From assembly GCA_944388635.1 (NCBI GenBank), contig CALXJN010000036.1, positions 1 through 16,411 on the forward strand: 16,411 nt of DNA, read 5' to 3'. This DNA comes from an uncultured Clostridia bacterium (GTDB taxonomy: Bacteria; Bacillota; Clostridia; TANB77; CAG-508). Position numbers and translations under genes: made by a program. The notes beneath the pieces are model-generated. The model was not told the DNA's origin, did not search any database, and was given only the letters and a program-made list of their open reading frames with translations. This document shows, piece after piece, positions 8,207 through 14,538 of this stretch (its first letter is position 1; every line of letters begins with the position of its first letter).

Positions 8207-8368
8207 AATGCCGAATTTAAATAAAATAAGACGAAAAAAGTCAATTAAATCAAGTAAAATAGGAATAAGCTTAAACAAAAATAAATTATGAAATTTATTT
8301 GTAATAAATTTGTAATAATTGTAAAAAAGCCCTAAGTCATTATCAAATTAAAATCTAGTCAAAAAGTA

Positions 8369-8384
8369 TGTTGCAAATGCAACA
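8369..8384. promoter_or_regulatory. TGTTGC-AAAT-GCAACA operator candidate, site 2, beside a -10 box
   Basis: Second exact copy of the 16-base core, four bases upstream of TATAAT (8388-8393), the likely -10 element of the ATP-cone gene. No good -35 is seen at 17 bases, so the bound regulator could either replace or block it. Confidence 0.5.
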
Positions 8385-8447
8385 GAATATAATAGAAACC
8401 CAAGATATAATGAAATAAACAAAAAAACGAGGAAGGGGAATATTATT

Positions 8448-8717
8448 ATGATGCAAGTTATAAAAATGGATGGAAGAATAGTAGACTATGAAAAATCAAA
8501 AATAGAAACAACTATAGAAAGAGCAAATAACGAAGTAAGAGAACAAGAAAAAGCAAGCAAAGAAGAGATTAGCAATATAGTTAATTATATTGGAGATTTA
8601 GATAGAAACAGAATACTCGTTGAAGACATACAAGAAATAATCGAACAAAAATTAATGGAGATAGGTAAATATAACTTAGCAAAAAGATATATAGTATATA
8701 AATATACAAAAGATTAA
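8448..8717 (+). CDS. Stand-alone ATP-cone domain protein
   Basis: An 89-residue protein consisting of little more than an ATP-cone: MQVIKMDGRIVDYEKSKIETTIERA at the start and LVEDIQEIIEQKLMEIGKYNLAKRYIVYKY at the end, matching the nucleotide-binding regulatory domain found at the N-terminus of ribonucleotide reductases and in NrdR. GAGGAAGGGG lies ahead of ATGATG. NrdR's zinc ribbon is missing and no reductase domain follows, since the frame closes just after the cone and the next gene encodes MscS. It may be an orphan nucleotide-sensing regulator or a remnant of an anaerobic reductase (NrdD). Its own ribosome binding site and promoter region favour a real gene. Confidence 0.85.
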   Translation: MMQVIKMDGRIVDYEKSKIETTIERANNEVREQEKASKEEISNIVNYIGDLDRNRILVEDIQEIIEQKLMEIGKYNLAKRYIVYKYTKD

Positions 8718-8794
8718 AACGAAATCGAATACTTGATATTTAACTTGATATCTGATAAAATAAATATTAACTTTTATATGAAAGGAAATAATAT

Positions 8795-9859
8795 ATGGAG
8801 CAAGTAAATAGTTGGATAGAAACATTTACAGATATAAAAGATAACAGATTATTAGATATCATAATTGCACTAGCTATAGTCATATTATCTATTATGATAA
8901 GTTCATTTTTTTCATTTTTATTTATAAAAATATTTAAACTAAAGGAAAAAGATAAAAGCAGTATAAAGAAAAATCCACTGTTTAAATCAATAAGAAGAAT
9001 ATTCTTTTTTCTTGGAGTATACTTAGCAGTACTTGTGCTAGAATTACCACAAGACTGGTTTAAAGTATGCAATACAGTACTTAGAATATTAATAATATGG
9101 AATATAGCAAGCACAGCTGCAAATTTAATCGCACCAGAATCAAAACTTATTAAAAAGATTAAAGAAAGTAACAGATTACATAATCAGGATGACACAATAA
9201 TAAATGGTGTAAGTAAGTTTGGTAAGATAGGAATTTATGTAATTGCGGTATTTATCATAATTTCAGAACTAGATTATGATGTAAATAGTATAATTACAGG
9301 TCTAGGACTTACAAGTGTTGTAATTGCACTTGCTGCACAAGACTTAGCAGAAAGCATACTTAGCGGAATGGCGATAGTTTCAGATAAGCCATTTGTTGTT
9401 GGAGATTATGTAAAAATTGGAACTTATGAAGGAACTGTTACAGAAGTAAAATTTAGATGTACTAGAATAAGAGCAATAGATGATACTGTTGTTACAATAC
9501 AAAACTCAACAATAACAAGTGGAGAAGTTGTAAATTATTCAAGAATGACAAAAAGAAGAGTAGATATAACTGTAAATTTACCACTTGAAACTAAGAGTCA
9601 AGTAATAGAAAATGCAACAGTCATGCTAAAAAGTGTTTTAGAAGCTGACGAAGATGTAATAGATGATTCTGTTAGAGTATATTTTGATAATATTGGAAAT
9701 GATGCAATAAATTTAAAAATATATTTATATACAAGAATTGTTGATTATGATGAATATTTATTATTTAAAACAAAAGTTAATTTAATTGTAATTAAAGCAT
9801 TAGAAATGGAAAATATAAAAATCTCTTATCCAGGAGAACATGTATATTTGGAAAAATAA
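8795..9859 (+). CDS. Small-conductance mechanosensitive channel, MscS family
   Basis: A 354-residue membrane channel that relieves osmotic pressure. GAAAGGAAATAAT precedes the ATG. Hydrophobic helices lie at about residues 23-47, 68-85, 91-108 and 140-160, followed by the pore-lining signature GLGLTSVVIALAAQDLAESI (about 170-190) and the beta domain DKPFVVGDYVKIGTYEGTV, then the C-terminal alpha/beta domain ending GEHVYLEK. Length and order are normal for the family. CGG occurs only out of frame (GCG GTA, AGC GGA). The stop codon TAA (9857-9859) lies inside the end of repeat copy C, so the present C-terminus may have been set by that insertion. Confidence 0.95.
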   Translation: MEQVNSWIETFTDIKDNRLLDIIIALAIVILSIMISSFFSFLFIKIFKLKEKDKSSIKKNPLFKSIRRIFFFLGVYLAVLVLELPQDWFKVCNTVLRILIIWNIASTAANLIAPESKLIKKIKESNRLHNQDDTIINGVSKFGKIGIYVIAVFIIISELDYDVNSIITGLGLTSVVIALAAQDLAESILSGMAIVSDKPFVVGDYVKIGTYEGTVTEVKFRCTRIRAIDDTVVTIQNSTITSGEVVNYSRMTKRRVDITVNLPLETKSQVIENATVMLKSVLEADEDVIDDSVRVYFDNIGNDAINLKIYLYTRIVDYDEYLLFKTKVNLIVIKALEMENIKISYPGEHVYLEK

Positions 9860-9958
9860 GAAAATTGGACGTTAGCGGAAGCAAAGCTTCCGACGTCCAC
9901 ATGTGCGTTTTGCTTCGCAAATACGCACAGCCCAAGGAAAATTAACCTTGTTGTATAG
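9855..9958 (-). repeat. Multi-hairpin repeat, copy C (inverted)
   Basis: The reverse complement of these 104 bases is identical to 7887-7990 of copy A, including the terminal CTTATT that overlaps the mscS stop codon. Copies A/B and C therefore face each other across the ATP-cone and mscS genes. Confidence 0.92.
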
Positions 9959-10005
9959 AAAAAAGTTGACCATTTTAAATTTAGTTTAAAATGGTCAACT
10001 TTTTT
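9959..10005 (+). terminator. Strong terminator hairpin with perfect 21-bp stem
   Basis: AAAAAAGTTGACCATTTTAAA (9959-9979, written here for its 21-base arm) pairs perfectly with 9985-10005 around a five-base loop and ends in a T run. It occupies the place of the variable hairpin seen at the same end of repeat copies A and B, and probably terminates mscS. Confidence 0.85.
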
Positions 10006-10063
10006 GCTTGCCCAAATGCATAATTTTTCTTTATTTTTAGATAATAAATTTTAGGTGATAAAA

Positions 10064-10321
10064 GTGAAAGTATCTTGGATAAAGACAAAAAATGACACAA
10101 AAAGCTTTAAAATATTTCAAAATCTTGGATTTGATGTATATAATTTAGAAGAACCAGAAGATACAGATAAAAAAATAGAGGAATTAATAAAGAATGATTG
10201 CAAAACAATAATTTTATCTAATGAAATCGCATCATTTTCAAATGATATAATTACTAAATATAAAAAACAAGATGATATAAGCATAATAATTGCATCAGGG
10301 GAAAATAATGAAAAAAACTAA
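10064..10321 (+). CDS. Small conserved-looking protein of unknown function upstream of spoIVF
   Basis: An 85-residue cytoplasmic protein starting at GTG 10064 behind TTAGGTGAT; an in-frame GTG at 10055 is possible but overlaps that ribosome binding site. The pattern is a Rossmann-like alternation: KVSWIKT, then a helix (SFKIFQNLGFDVYNLEEPED), then IEELIKNDCKTIILSNEIA, then ISIIIASGE. The layout is faintly like that of the F subunit of V/A-type ATPases, but no other ATPase gene is present, so this is only a structural comparison. It has no CGG codons. It is followed by another small gene and then spoIVFA in the same direction. I do not recognise the family. Confidence 0.6.
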   Translation: MKVSWIKTKNDTKSFKIFQNLGFDVYNLEEPEDTDKKIEELIKNDCKTIILSNEIASFSNDIITKYKKQDDISIIIASGENNEKN

Positions 10322-10384
10322 AAACTTGTATAATATATCCTATATATGGAAATACTTACCATATACAAGGAGGTACATAAAAAG

Positions 10385-10729
10385 ATGAATACAAGTCAAA
10401 TGAAAAATATAATAGTTTTAAAAAATTTGCCATCAAATCTTGTAGATGAAGCAATTGTTATACTTAAAAATAATGTAAAAGTAAAAAATAAAGAAATAGT
10501 AGAAAATGGAAACTTAAATTTTTCTAAAGAAAATAAAGTTGATAGTAATGAGCTAGCAATAAAAGAAGCAGAAAATATAATACAAAATTATATAAAGAAT
10601 TTAGAAAGACCAAAAGAAACAAAAAAAGAATTAAGAAATATGAATATAAAGTACAAAAAACTTCAAATATCTAGCTTTTTCTTAGGAATAGTTGCTTTAA
10701 TTGGGATAATAGCGAATATAATAAAATGA
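10385..10729 (+). CDS. Small protein with C-terminal membrane anchor, upstream of spoIVFA
   Basis: A 114-residue protein starting at ATG 10385 behind AAGGAGG; an in-frame ATG at 10346 has no ribosome binding site. The N-terminal part is MKNIIVLKNLPSNLVDEAIVIL, a polar middle follows, then a charged, probably coiled helix (about 60-93) and one C-terminal hydrophobic helix (about 94-111, SSFFLGIVALIGIIANII). The topology is that of a tail-anchored or peripheral membrane partner. Position just ahead of spoIVFA and spoIVFB suggests, without proof, co-expression with the sigmaK checkpoint. No family recognised and no CGG codons. Confidence 0.65.
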   Translation: MNTSQMKNIIVLKNLPSNLVDEAIVILKNNVKVKNKEIVENGNLNFSKENKVDSNELAIKEAENIIQNYIKNLERPKETKKELRNMNIKYKKLQISSFFLGIVALIGIIANIIK

Positions 10730-10835
10730 TTTTAGTTTGCATTTAGCAAAAGTAGAGTTTTTATTAAATAAGTGCTAAAAAGTTTTGCTTGGACATATAT
10801 ATTATTATAAGTTTAAGCAAGATAAGGAGGCACAA

Positions 10836-11761
10836 ATGGAACGAGCGATAAGTTCTAATGAAAGAATAAGAAGAGCAGAAGAGATATATGCAAGAAGACA
10901 AAATATTAGAGAAAGAACAAGAAGAGCAACTGTAAATGTATCTGATACGCCTAAGAATTTTAGATTACTAAAAAAAGTTGTGCTTCAAATAATTATTTGT
11001 GTTTTAATATATTTTATCTTTTATTTAATAAATACAACAAACTATACTTTTTCAGAAAGTGCATTAAATAAAACAAGAGAGTTAGTATCAAAAGACATAA
11101 ATTTTATGGAAATCTATAACAACATAATAAATACAGTAAATAGTTACATATCTACAATTGAAACTAAAAAATCAGGAGAAAACAATATAAACGCAGAAAA
11201 TATAGTGGAAGAACAAGCAGAAAACAAAAACCAAATCGAAAATGTAGTAAATACAAACCAAGAAAATACGAATGAAGTTGGAAATCTATCATTTGTAACA
11301 GATACAGGAGAAACGACAGGACAGACAGAAATAAAAGACGTAGAACTTAGTGAAACTGATAGAATAAAGCAAAATTACGATTTTACTTTACCATTAAAAG
11401 GAACAGTCTCATCAGAATTCGGGACAAGGGAAGCAACATCAAGTGTAATGTCTACATATCATAAAGGAATAGATATTGCCGCAGTTACAGGGACAAAAAT
11501 TGTCTCAGCAACAGAGGGCACAGTAAGTATAGCTAGATATTCGTCTAGCTATGGAAATTATATTATGATAGAAAATGAAGAAGTAAAAACAGTATATGCA
11601 CATTGTAGTGAGCTTTTAGTATCAGTACGGAGATAAAGTAACTAAAGGTCAAGAAATAGCATTAGTTCGGTTCTACTGGCAATACCACAGGTCCACATTT
11701 ACATTTTGAAATTAGAATAAATGACGTATGCATAAATCCAAGACTTATATTAGACTTTTAA
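10836..11761 (+). CDS. spoIVFA: SpoIVFA-like M23/LytM-domain membrane protein, joined across two CGG +1 frameshifts
   Basis: Regulator that holds SpoIVFB inactive until SpoIVB cuts it. ATG 10836 follows AAGGAGG; the upstream in-frame ATG at 10785 has none. Basic cytoplasmic N-terminus (about 1-48), one membrane helix (about 50-68), a long Asn/Glu-rich linker, then a LytM domain (about 180-307) with His209 and Asp213 (YHKGID), His256 (YAH) and His287-x-His289 (GPHLHFE). The frame breaks at two CGG triplets; skipping C11628 and C11668 yields LLVSV-G-DKVTKGQEIALV-G-STGNTTGPHLHFE, where both glycines are near-invariant in LytM domains. The total is 307 residues, somewhat longer than the Bacillus protein. 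Without the shifts the HLH metal ligand is lost. The position 16 bases before spoIVFB supports the identity; a general M23 peptidase is the alternative. Confidence 0.88.
11628..11631 (+). other. CGG-A frameshift site 8 (LytM domain)
   Basis: In-frame CGG after GTA; zero frame reads CGG AGA TAA. Skipping C11628 gives SV-G-DKVTKGQ, the canonical V-G-D-x-V glycine (Gly265). Confidence 0.9.
11668..11671 (+). other. CGG-T frameshift site 9 (LytM domain)
   Basis: In-frame CGG after GTT, 40 bases after site 8. Skipping C11668 reads GGT TCT ACT GGC, giving LV-G-STGNTTGPHLH (Gly278), an almost invariant position. The only site whose fourth base is T. Confidence 0.9.
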
Positions 11762-11777
11762 AGAAAAGAGGGATAAT

Positions 11778-12446
11778 TTGCAAATTAGATTTAATTTAAA
11801 AGTTTTAATATTTGTCTTATTTTTTTGTTTAATAGGAGAAATAAAAACATATCTTTTGCTCATGCTATTTGCCTTTTTACATGAATGCGGACATATTTTA
11901 TGCGGAATATGTCTAGGATTCAAAATACAAAAACTAGATATAATGCCAATAGGTTTTGGAATATCATTTAAGGTAGACACTGAAAATTACAATAAAAAAG
12001 TGTTAAAAGCAAATTTATTAGCAGTAAAAAAGTTAATAATAGCTCTTGCAGGACCAGTAGTAAATTTATGCTTTGTAGTACTTTTTCTGGTTATAGAACA
12101 GATATTTAAGGTAGATATAAATAACTTAATATACATAAATATTCTAATATTTATTTTTAATATGTTAGCAATATACCCATTAGACGGTGGCAGAATTTTA
12201 AAAAATACATTACATATATTTCTAGGAAAAATTAAGGCGTTACAGATAGTAAATGTCATATCAAAAATATGTGCAATTTTTTTAAGCATTCTTACAATAA
12301 TTCTAGTAATACTTTATAAAAATATTACATATATCTTTATCCTTACATATATATGGATTTTGGTCATTAGAACAAGTAATTTATTTAAAATTAAAATAAA
12401 AATGTATAAAATATTAAAAAATTATATTGCAATAAATGAAGATTAA
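11778..12446 (+). CDS. spoIVFB: SpoIVFB-like M50 intramembrane metalloprotease
   Basis: Site-2-type protease that processes pro-sigmaK at the outer forespore membrane. It starts at TTG 11778 behind AGAGG (five-base spacing); the next ATG would remove the active site. In 222 residues it carries the zinc motif HECGH (His35, Glu36, His39) in the first hydrophobic region and the second-site motif LAIYPLDGGRIL with Asp136, among four to six hydrophobic segments (about 5-25, 28-48, 78-105, 115-132, 160-195). It is shorter than the Bacillus protein (about 288), lacking an evident C-terminal CBS region, as in many clostridial forms. Translational coupling with spoIVFA is likely from the 16-base gap. 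All CGG triplets are out of frame (TGC GGA, GAC GGT). Confidence 0.92.
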   Translation: MQIRFNLKVLIFVLFFCLIGEIKTYLLLMLFAFLHECGHILCGICLGFKIQKLDIMPIGFGISFKVDTENYNKKVLKANLLAVKKLIIALAGPVVNLCFVVLFLVIEQIFKVDINNLIYINILIFIFNMLAIYPLDGGRILKNTLHIFLGKIKALQIVNVISKICAIFLSILTIILVILYKNITYIFILTYIWILVIRTSNLFKIKIKMYKILKNYIAINED

Positions 12447-12488
12447 TAGTAAACTATATATATAATAGACCGAAAGGAAAAGATACAT

Positions 12489-12962
12489 ATGATAAATAAA
12501 TATATAAAAAATGAAAAAGGTATTACAATGATAACATTAGTTGTGACAGTTCTATTACTTATAATAATAACTGGAACACTTGCAACTAATTCTTATGATT
12601 CAACACAAATTGCAAAACTAACAAAGCTAGATAATGACATAAAAGCACTAAACGATAGAATTGCAGCCTATTATGTAGAACATGAAGAATTGCCAATAAT
12701 GGGAAATCCATATAGTAAAAATGATTTAAGAAATGTGATTTCAGACCTTTCTGGTAATGACGGAGACGAGTACTATACAATAGATTTAAGCTTATTAGAT
12801 AATATAACACTTAATTATGGAGAAGATTACGCTGCACTTTCTGAAAATTCTTATATTATAAATACAGAAAGCCATGTAATATATTATTTGCAAGGAATAA
12901 GATATAAAGGTGTTGTTTATCATACAGTTGGTAAAAATTCAACAGTAACATTAGATTATTAA
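12489..12962 (+). CDS. Type IV pilin/pseudopilin-like protein
   Basis: A 157-residue protein preceded by GAAAGGAAAAG. The N-terminus NEKGITMITLVVTVLLLIII has the class III-like prepilin layout: a short basic leader, then KG followed by a long hydrophobic helix with Thr in place of the usual Phe and Glu near position 5. The helix (about 11-33) is followed by an amphipathic helix (KLTKLDNDIKALNDRIAAYY) and a small globular domain. The conserved Glu at position 5 of mature type IV pilins is absent, so processing by a standard prepilin peptidase is uncertain. It follows spoIVFB by 42 bases and could share its transcript, and it ends in a strong terminator. No CGG codons. Confidence 0.8.
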   Translation: MINKYIKNEKGITMITLVVTVLLLIIITGTLATNSYDSTQIAKLTKLDNDIKALNDRIAAYYVEHEELPIMGNPYSKNDLRNVISDLSGNDGDEYYTIDLSLLDNITLNYGEDYAALSENSYIINTESHVIYYLQGIRYKGVVYHTVGKNSTVTLDY

Positions 12963-12965
12963 AAG

Positions 12966-12996
12966 AAAACGGGGTGCCACAGGGGCGCCCCGTTTT
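12966..12996. terminator. GC-rich bidirectional terminator
   Basis: A 13-base arm AAAACGGGGTGCC pairs with GGCGCCCCGTTTT across a five-base loop (one G-T wobble). It serves the + strand pilin-like gene and the convergent minus-strand gene at 13025-13453. Its GC content matches the latter rather than the surroundings. Confidence 0.85.
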
Positions 12997-12998
12997 CT

Positions 12999-13494
12999 AC
13001 ATGGTAAAGATTAGACTTTCTTTTTTAGTTTTTACTCTGGATGACAAGCCCAGAGACTGTTGAAAGCTCGGAAGCGGTAATCGTTAGCCGATATCCACCG
13101 CTACAGTTCTCAGCAAGCAAATGAATGTCAGTCGGGGTGTCAGCCCGTAATGTGATTTGCTTCACAGGCGTTGTGCTTCTCCCTTTGAAGAGATTTATCA
13201 CACAGCTCCCTTCAGTGCACATGGCACTGATATAGAGATTAGAGCCTTTATCAGGGCTGAAGCTGTACCGTAGAGTACCAGTATATGTCATCACAGGGAT
13301 CTCGAGGACAACTTTTTCTTGAACAAAAGTTACAGACGTGGATGTTTCCTCAGTTGTTGCAGCAGCATGCTCTTGATTACTCGTAAAGATAATCAGAAGC
13401 ATAATGATTAATGCAAACGCGAGGCATAAAAGTACATTCTTGAAGTACTGCATATTTAGCCCCCCCTTCGGGCTAGTATTTATCTTTACCATGT
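12999..13494. repeat. 13-bp inverted repeat bracketing the foreign-looking gene
   Basis: ACATGGTAAAGAT at 12999-13011 and its exact reverse complement at 13482-13494 flank a region of about 0.5 kb with distinctly higher GC. These could be the ends of a small inserted cassette. No recombinase lies within and no flanking duplication is evident. Confidence 0.45.
13025..13453 (-). CDS. Secreted or membrane-anchored protein of unknown function, atypical base composition
   Basis: The start at 13453 (MQYFKNVLLCLAFALIIMLL) is chosen over an upstream in-frame ATG at 13519 because AAGGGGGGCT precedes it, giving 142 residues. It has a signal peptide or anchor helix (about 5-25) and then a Thr/Ser-rich extracytoplasmic domain with two cysteines in CTEGSC and a third in ENCSGGY, beta-rich in pattern. 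By eye it is near 45-50% GC, far above its neighbours, with codon use to match. It reads three in-frame CGG codons (starting at 13270, 13147 and 13090 on the minus strand) as apparent Arg in LRY, LRA and YRL; applying the C-skip to the first would end the protein 24 codons later. It is therefore likely a recent acquisition or a sequence from elsewhere. No function recognised. Confidence 0.7.
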   Translation of the reverse strand: MQYFKNVLLCLAFALIIMLLIIFTSNQEHAAATTEETSTSVTFVQEKVVLEIPVMTYTGTLRYSFSPDKGSNLYISAMCTEGSCVINLFKGRSTTPVKQITLRADTPTDIHLLAENCSGGYRLTITASELSTVSGLVIQSKN

Positions 13495-13582
13495 TTTCAA
13501 AGAGCAATGGTTTAGACAACTTGCCTAAAACCTAATATTATTATATCACAAACATATAAAATAGTAAAGTTTTAGAAAACGC

Positions 13583-13611
13583 TTGCAAAACAAGCAAATA
13601 TGTGGTACAAT
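13583..13611 (+). promoter_or_regulatory. Promoter of the rpsF operon
   Basis: TTGCAA (13583-13588), a 17-base spacer ending TGTGG, and TACAAT (13606-13611), about 87 bases before the rpsF start. Confidence 0.7.
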
Positions 13612-13625
13612 AACATAGTTAATTA

Positions 13626-13671
13626 GACGAATACTAATTTTTCGTCCTTGCTCATTTTTTTAGAAGTGGGC
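13626..13671 (+). promoter_or_regulatory. Structured rpsF leader
   Basis: Two hairpins lie in the leader: GACGAA (13626-13631) with TTCGTC (13641-13646), and GCTCATTTT (13650-13658) with GAAGTGGGC (13663-13671, with wobbles). An autoregulatory S6:S18 leader is known at this position in many bacteria, but the diagnostic CCG bulge is not evident, so this is only a candidate. Confidence 0.35.
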
Positions 13672-13697
13672 TATTATCCATAAGGAGGTGAAAAATA

Positions 13698-13985
13698 ATG
13701 AATAAATACGAAAGTATAATCATTATTGGTCAAAATGTTGAAGAAGAAAGGATTAAAGCCTTAATAACAAGATTCACAGATTTGATTAATACTGAGGGAA
13801 AAGTTTCAGAAGTTACTGAAATGGGAAAAAGAAGATTAGCTTATGAAATAGGCAAAAACAAAGAAGCTTACTATGTTTTATTTACATTTGAAGCTAAACC
13901 AGAATTAATTGCAGAACTTGAAAGAAACTACAGAATTACAGATGAAATAATAAAATTCATCGTAGTTAGAAAAGATGAAGAATAA
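13698..13985 (+). CDS. rpsF: 30S ribosomal protein S6
   Basis: A 95-residue S6 protein of normal length, with AAGGAGGTG ahead of the ATG. The beta-alpha-beta pattern is visible: YESIIIIGQNVEEERI, then MGKRRLAYEIGKNKEAYYVLFTFEA, a conserved S6 core, then LERNYRITDEIIKFIVVRKDE. S6 binds S18 on the platform of the small subunit. It is first gene of the conserved rpsF-ssb-rpsR operon and has its own promoter. No CGG codon occurs, as expected if CGG is costly in highly expressed genes. Confidence 0.97.
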   Translation: MNKYESIIIIGQNVEEERIKALITRFTDLINTEGKVSEVTEMGKRRLAYEIGKNKEAYYVLFTFEAKPELIAELERNYRITDEIIKFIVVRKDEE

Positions 13986-13995
13986 TCTTAAACTT

Positions 13996-14021
13996 TTAAG
14001 TATTGTTTGTGCAATACTTAA
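13996..14021 (+). other. Intercistronic hairpin between rpsF and ssb
   Basis: Perfect 10-base arms TTAAGTATTG (13996-14005) and CAATACTTAA (14012-14021) with a six-base loop and no T tract after it. It is more likely a processing, stability or partial attenuation element than a full terminator. Confidence 0.5.
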
Positions 14022-14080
14022 GCCTAAAAGATATATAACAGTATATGGGGCAAATTAAGTATATAAGGAGGAACAATTAA

Positions 14081-14509
14081 ATGAACAAAGTAATATTAAT
14101 GGGAAGACTTACAAGAGATCCAGAAGTAAGATATACTCAAACAAACAATACTTTAGTTGCAAGTTTTTCTCTTGCAGTAAATAGAAGATTTGTAAGACAA
14201 GGAGAAGAAAGACAAGCAGATTTTATAAATATAGTCGCTTGGGGAAAGCAAGGAGAATTTTGCAGCAAATACTTTAAAAAAGGACAACAAGTTGGAATAA
14301 TAGGTAGAATTCAAACAAGAAATTGGGAAGATGATAAAGGCCAAAAACACTATGTAACAGAAGTTATCGCAGAAGAAGCATATTTTGCAGATAGCAAAAG
14401 AGATACAGGTTCAGGAGATAGCGGAAGCAATTTTGAAAATACATTTGGAACTGATATGGCTCAAAATAGTGAGTTTGAGTTAACACCTAGTGACGACTTG
14501 CCATTTTAA
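14081..14509 (+). CDS. ssb: Single-stranded DNA-binding protein
   Basis: A 142-residue SSB behind AAGGAGGAACAATTAA. The N-terminal OB fold (about 1-105) is recognisable from MNKVILMGRLTRDPEVRYTQ, FSLAVNRRF, ADFINIVAWGKQGEFCSKYFKKGQQVGIIGRIQTRNWEDDKGQKHYVTEV. A short glycine/serine linker follows, and the acidic tip DDLPF that binds replication and repair partners ends the protein. It sits between rpsF and rpsR as usual. CGG occurs once, out of frame (AGC GGA). Confidence 0.97.
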   Translation: MNKVILMGRLTRDPEVRYTQTNNTLVASFSLAVNRRFVRQGEERQADFINIVAWGKQGEFCSKYFKKGQQVGIIGRIQTRNWEDDKGQKHYVTEVIAEEAYFADSKRDTGSGDSGSNFENTFGTDMAQNSEFELTPSDDLPF

Positions 14510-14538
14510 AAATTTACTAAGATAGGGGGAAAGTAGGA

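Noticed and set aside
132..11671. Simple reassignment of CGG to another amino acid
   Set aside because: Reading CGG as any single residue leaves the gene in the wrong frame, and it closes within 2 to about 30 codons; only a one-base shift restores the protein.
132..11671. Sequencing or assembly errors, or ordinary pseudogenes
   Set aside because: Nine lesions of the same type at the same four-base motif, each adding a fitting glycine, with no other stops or indels in these genes, are not explained by random error or decay. Raw reads would still be a worthwhile check.
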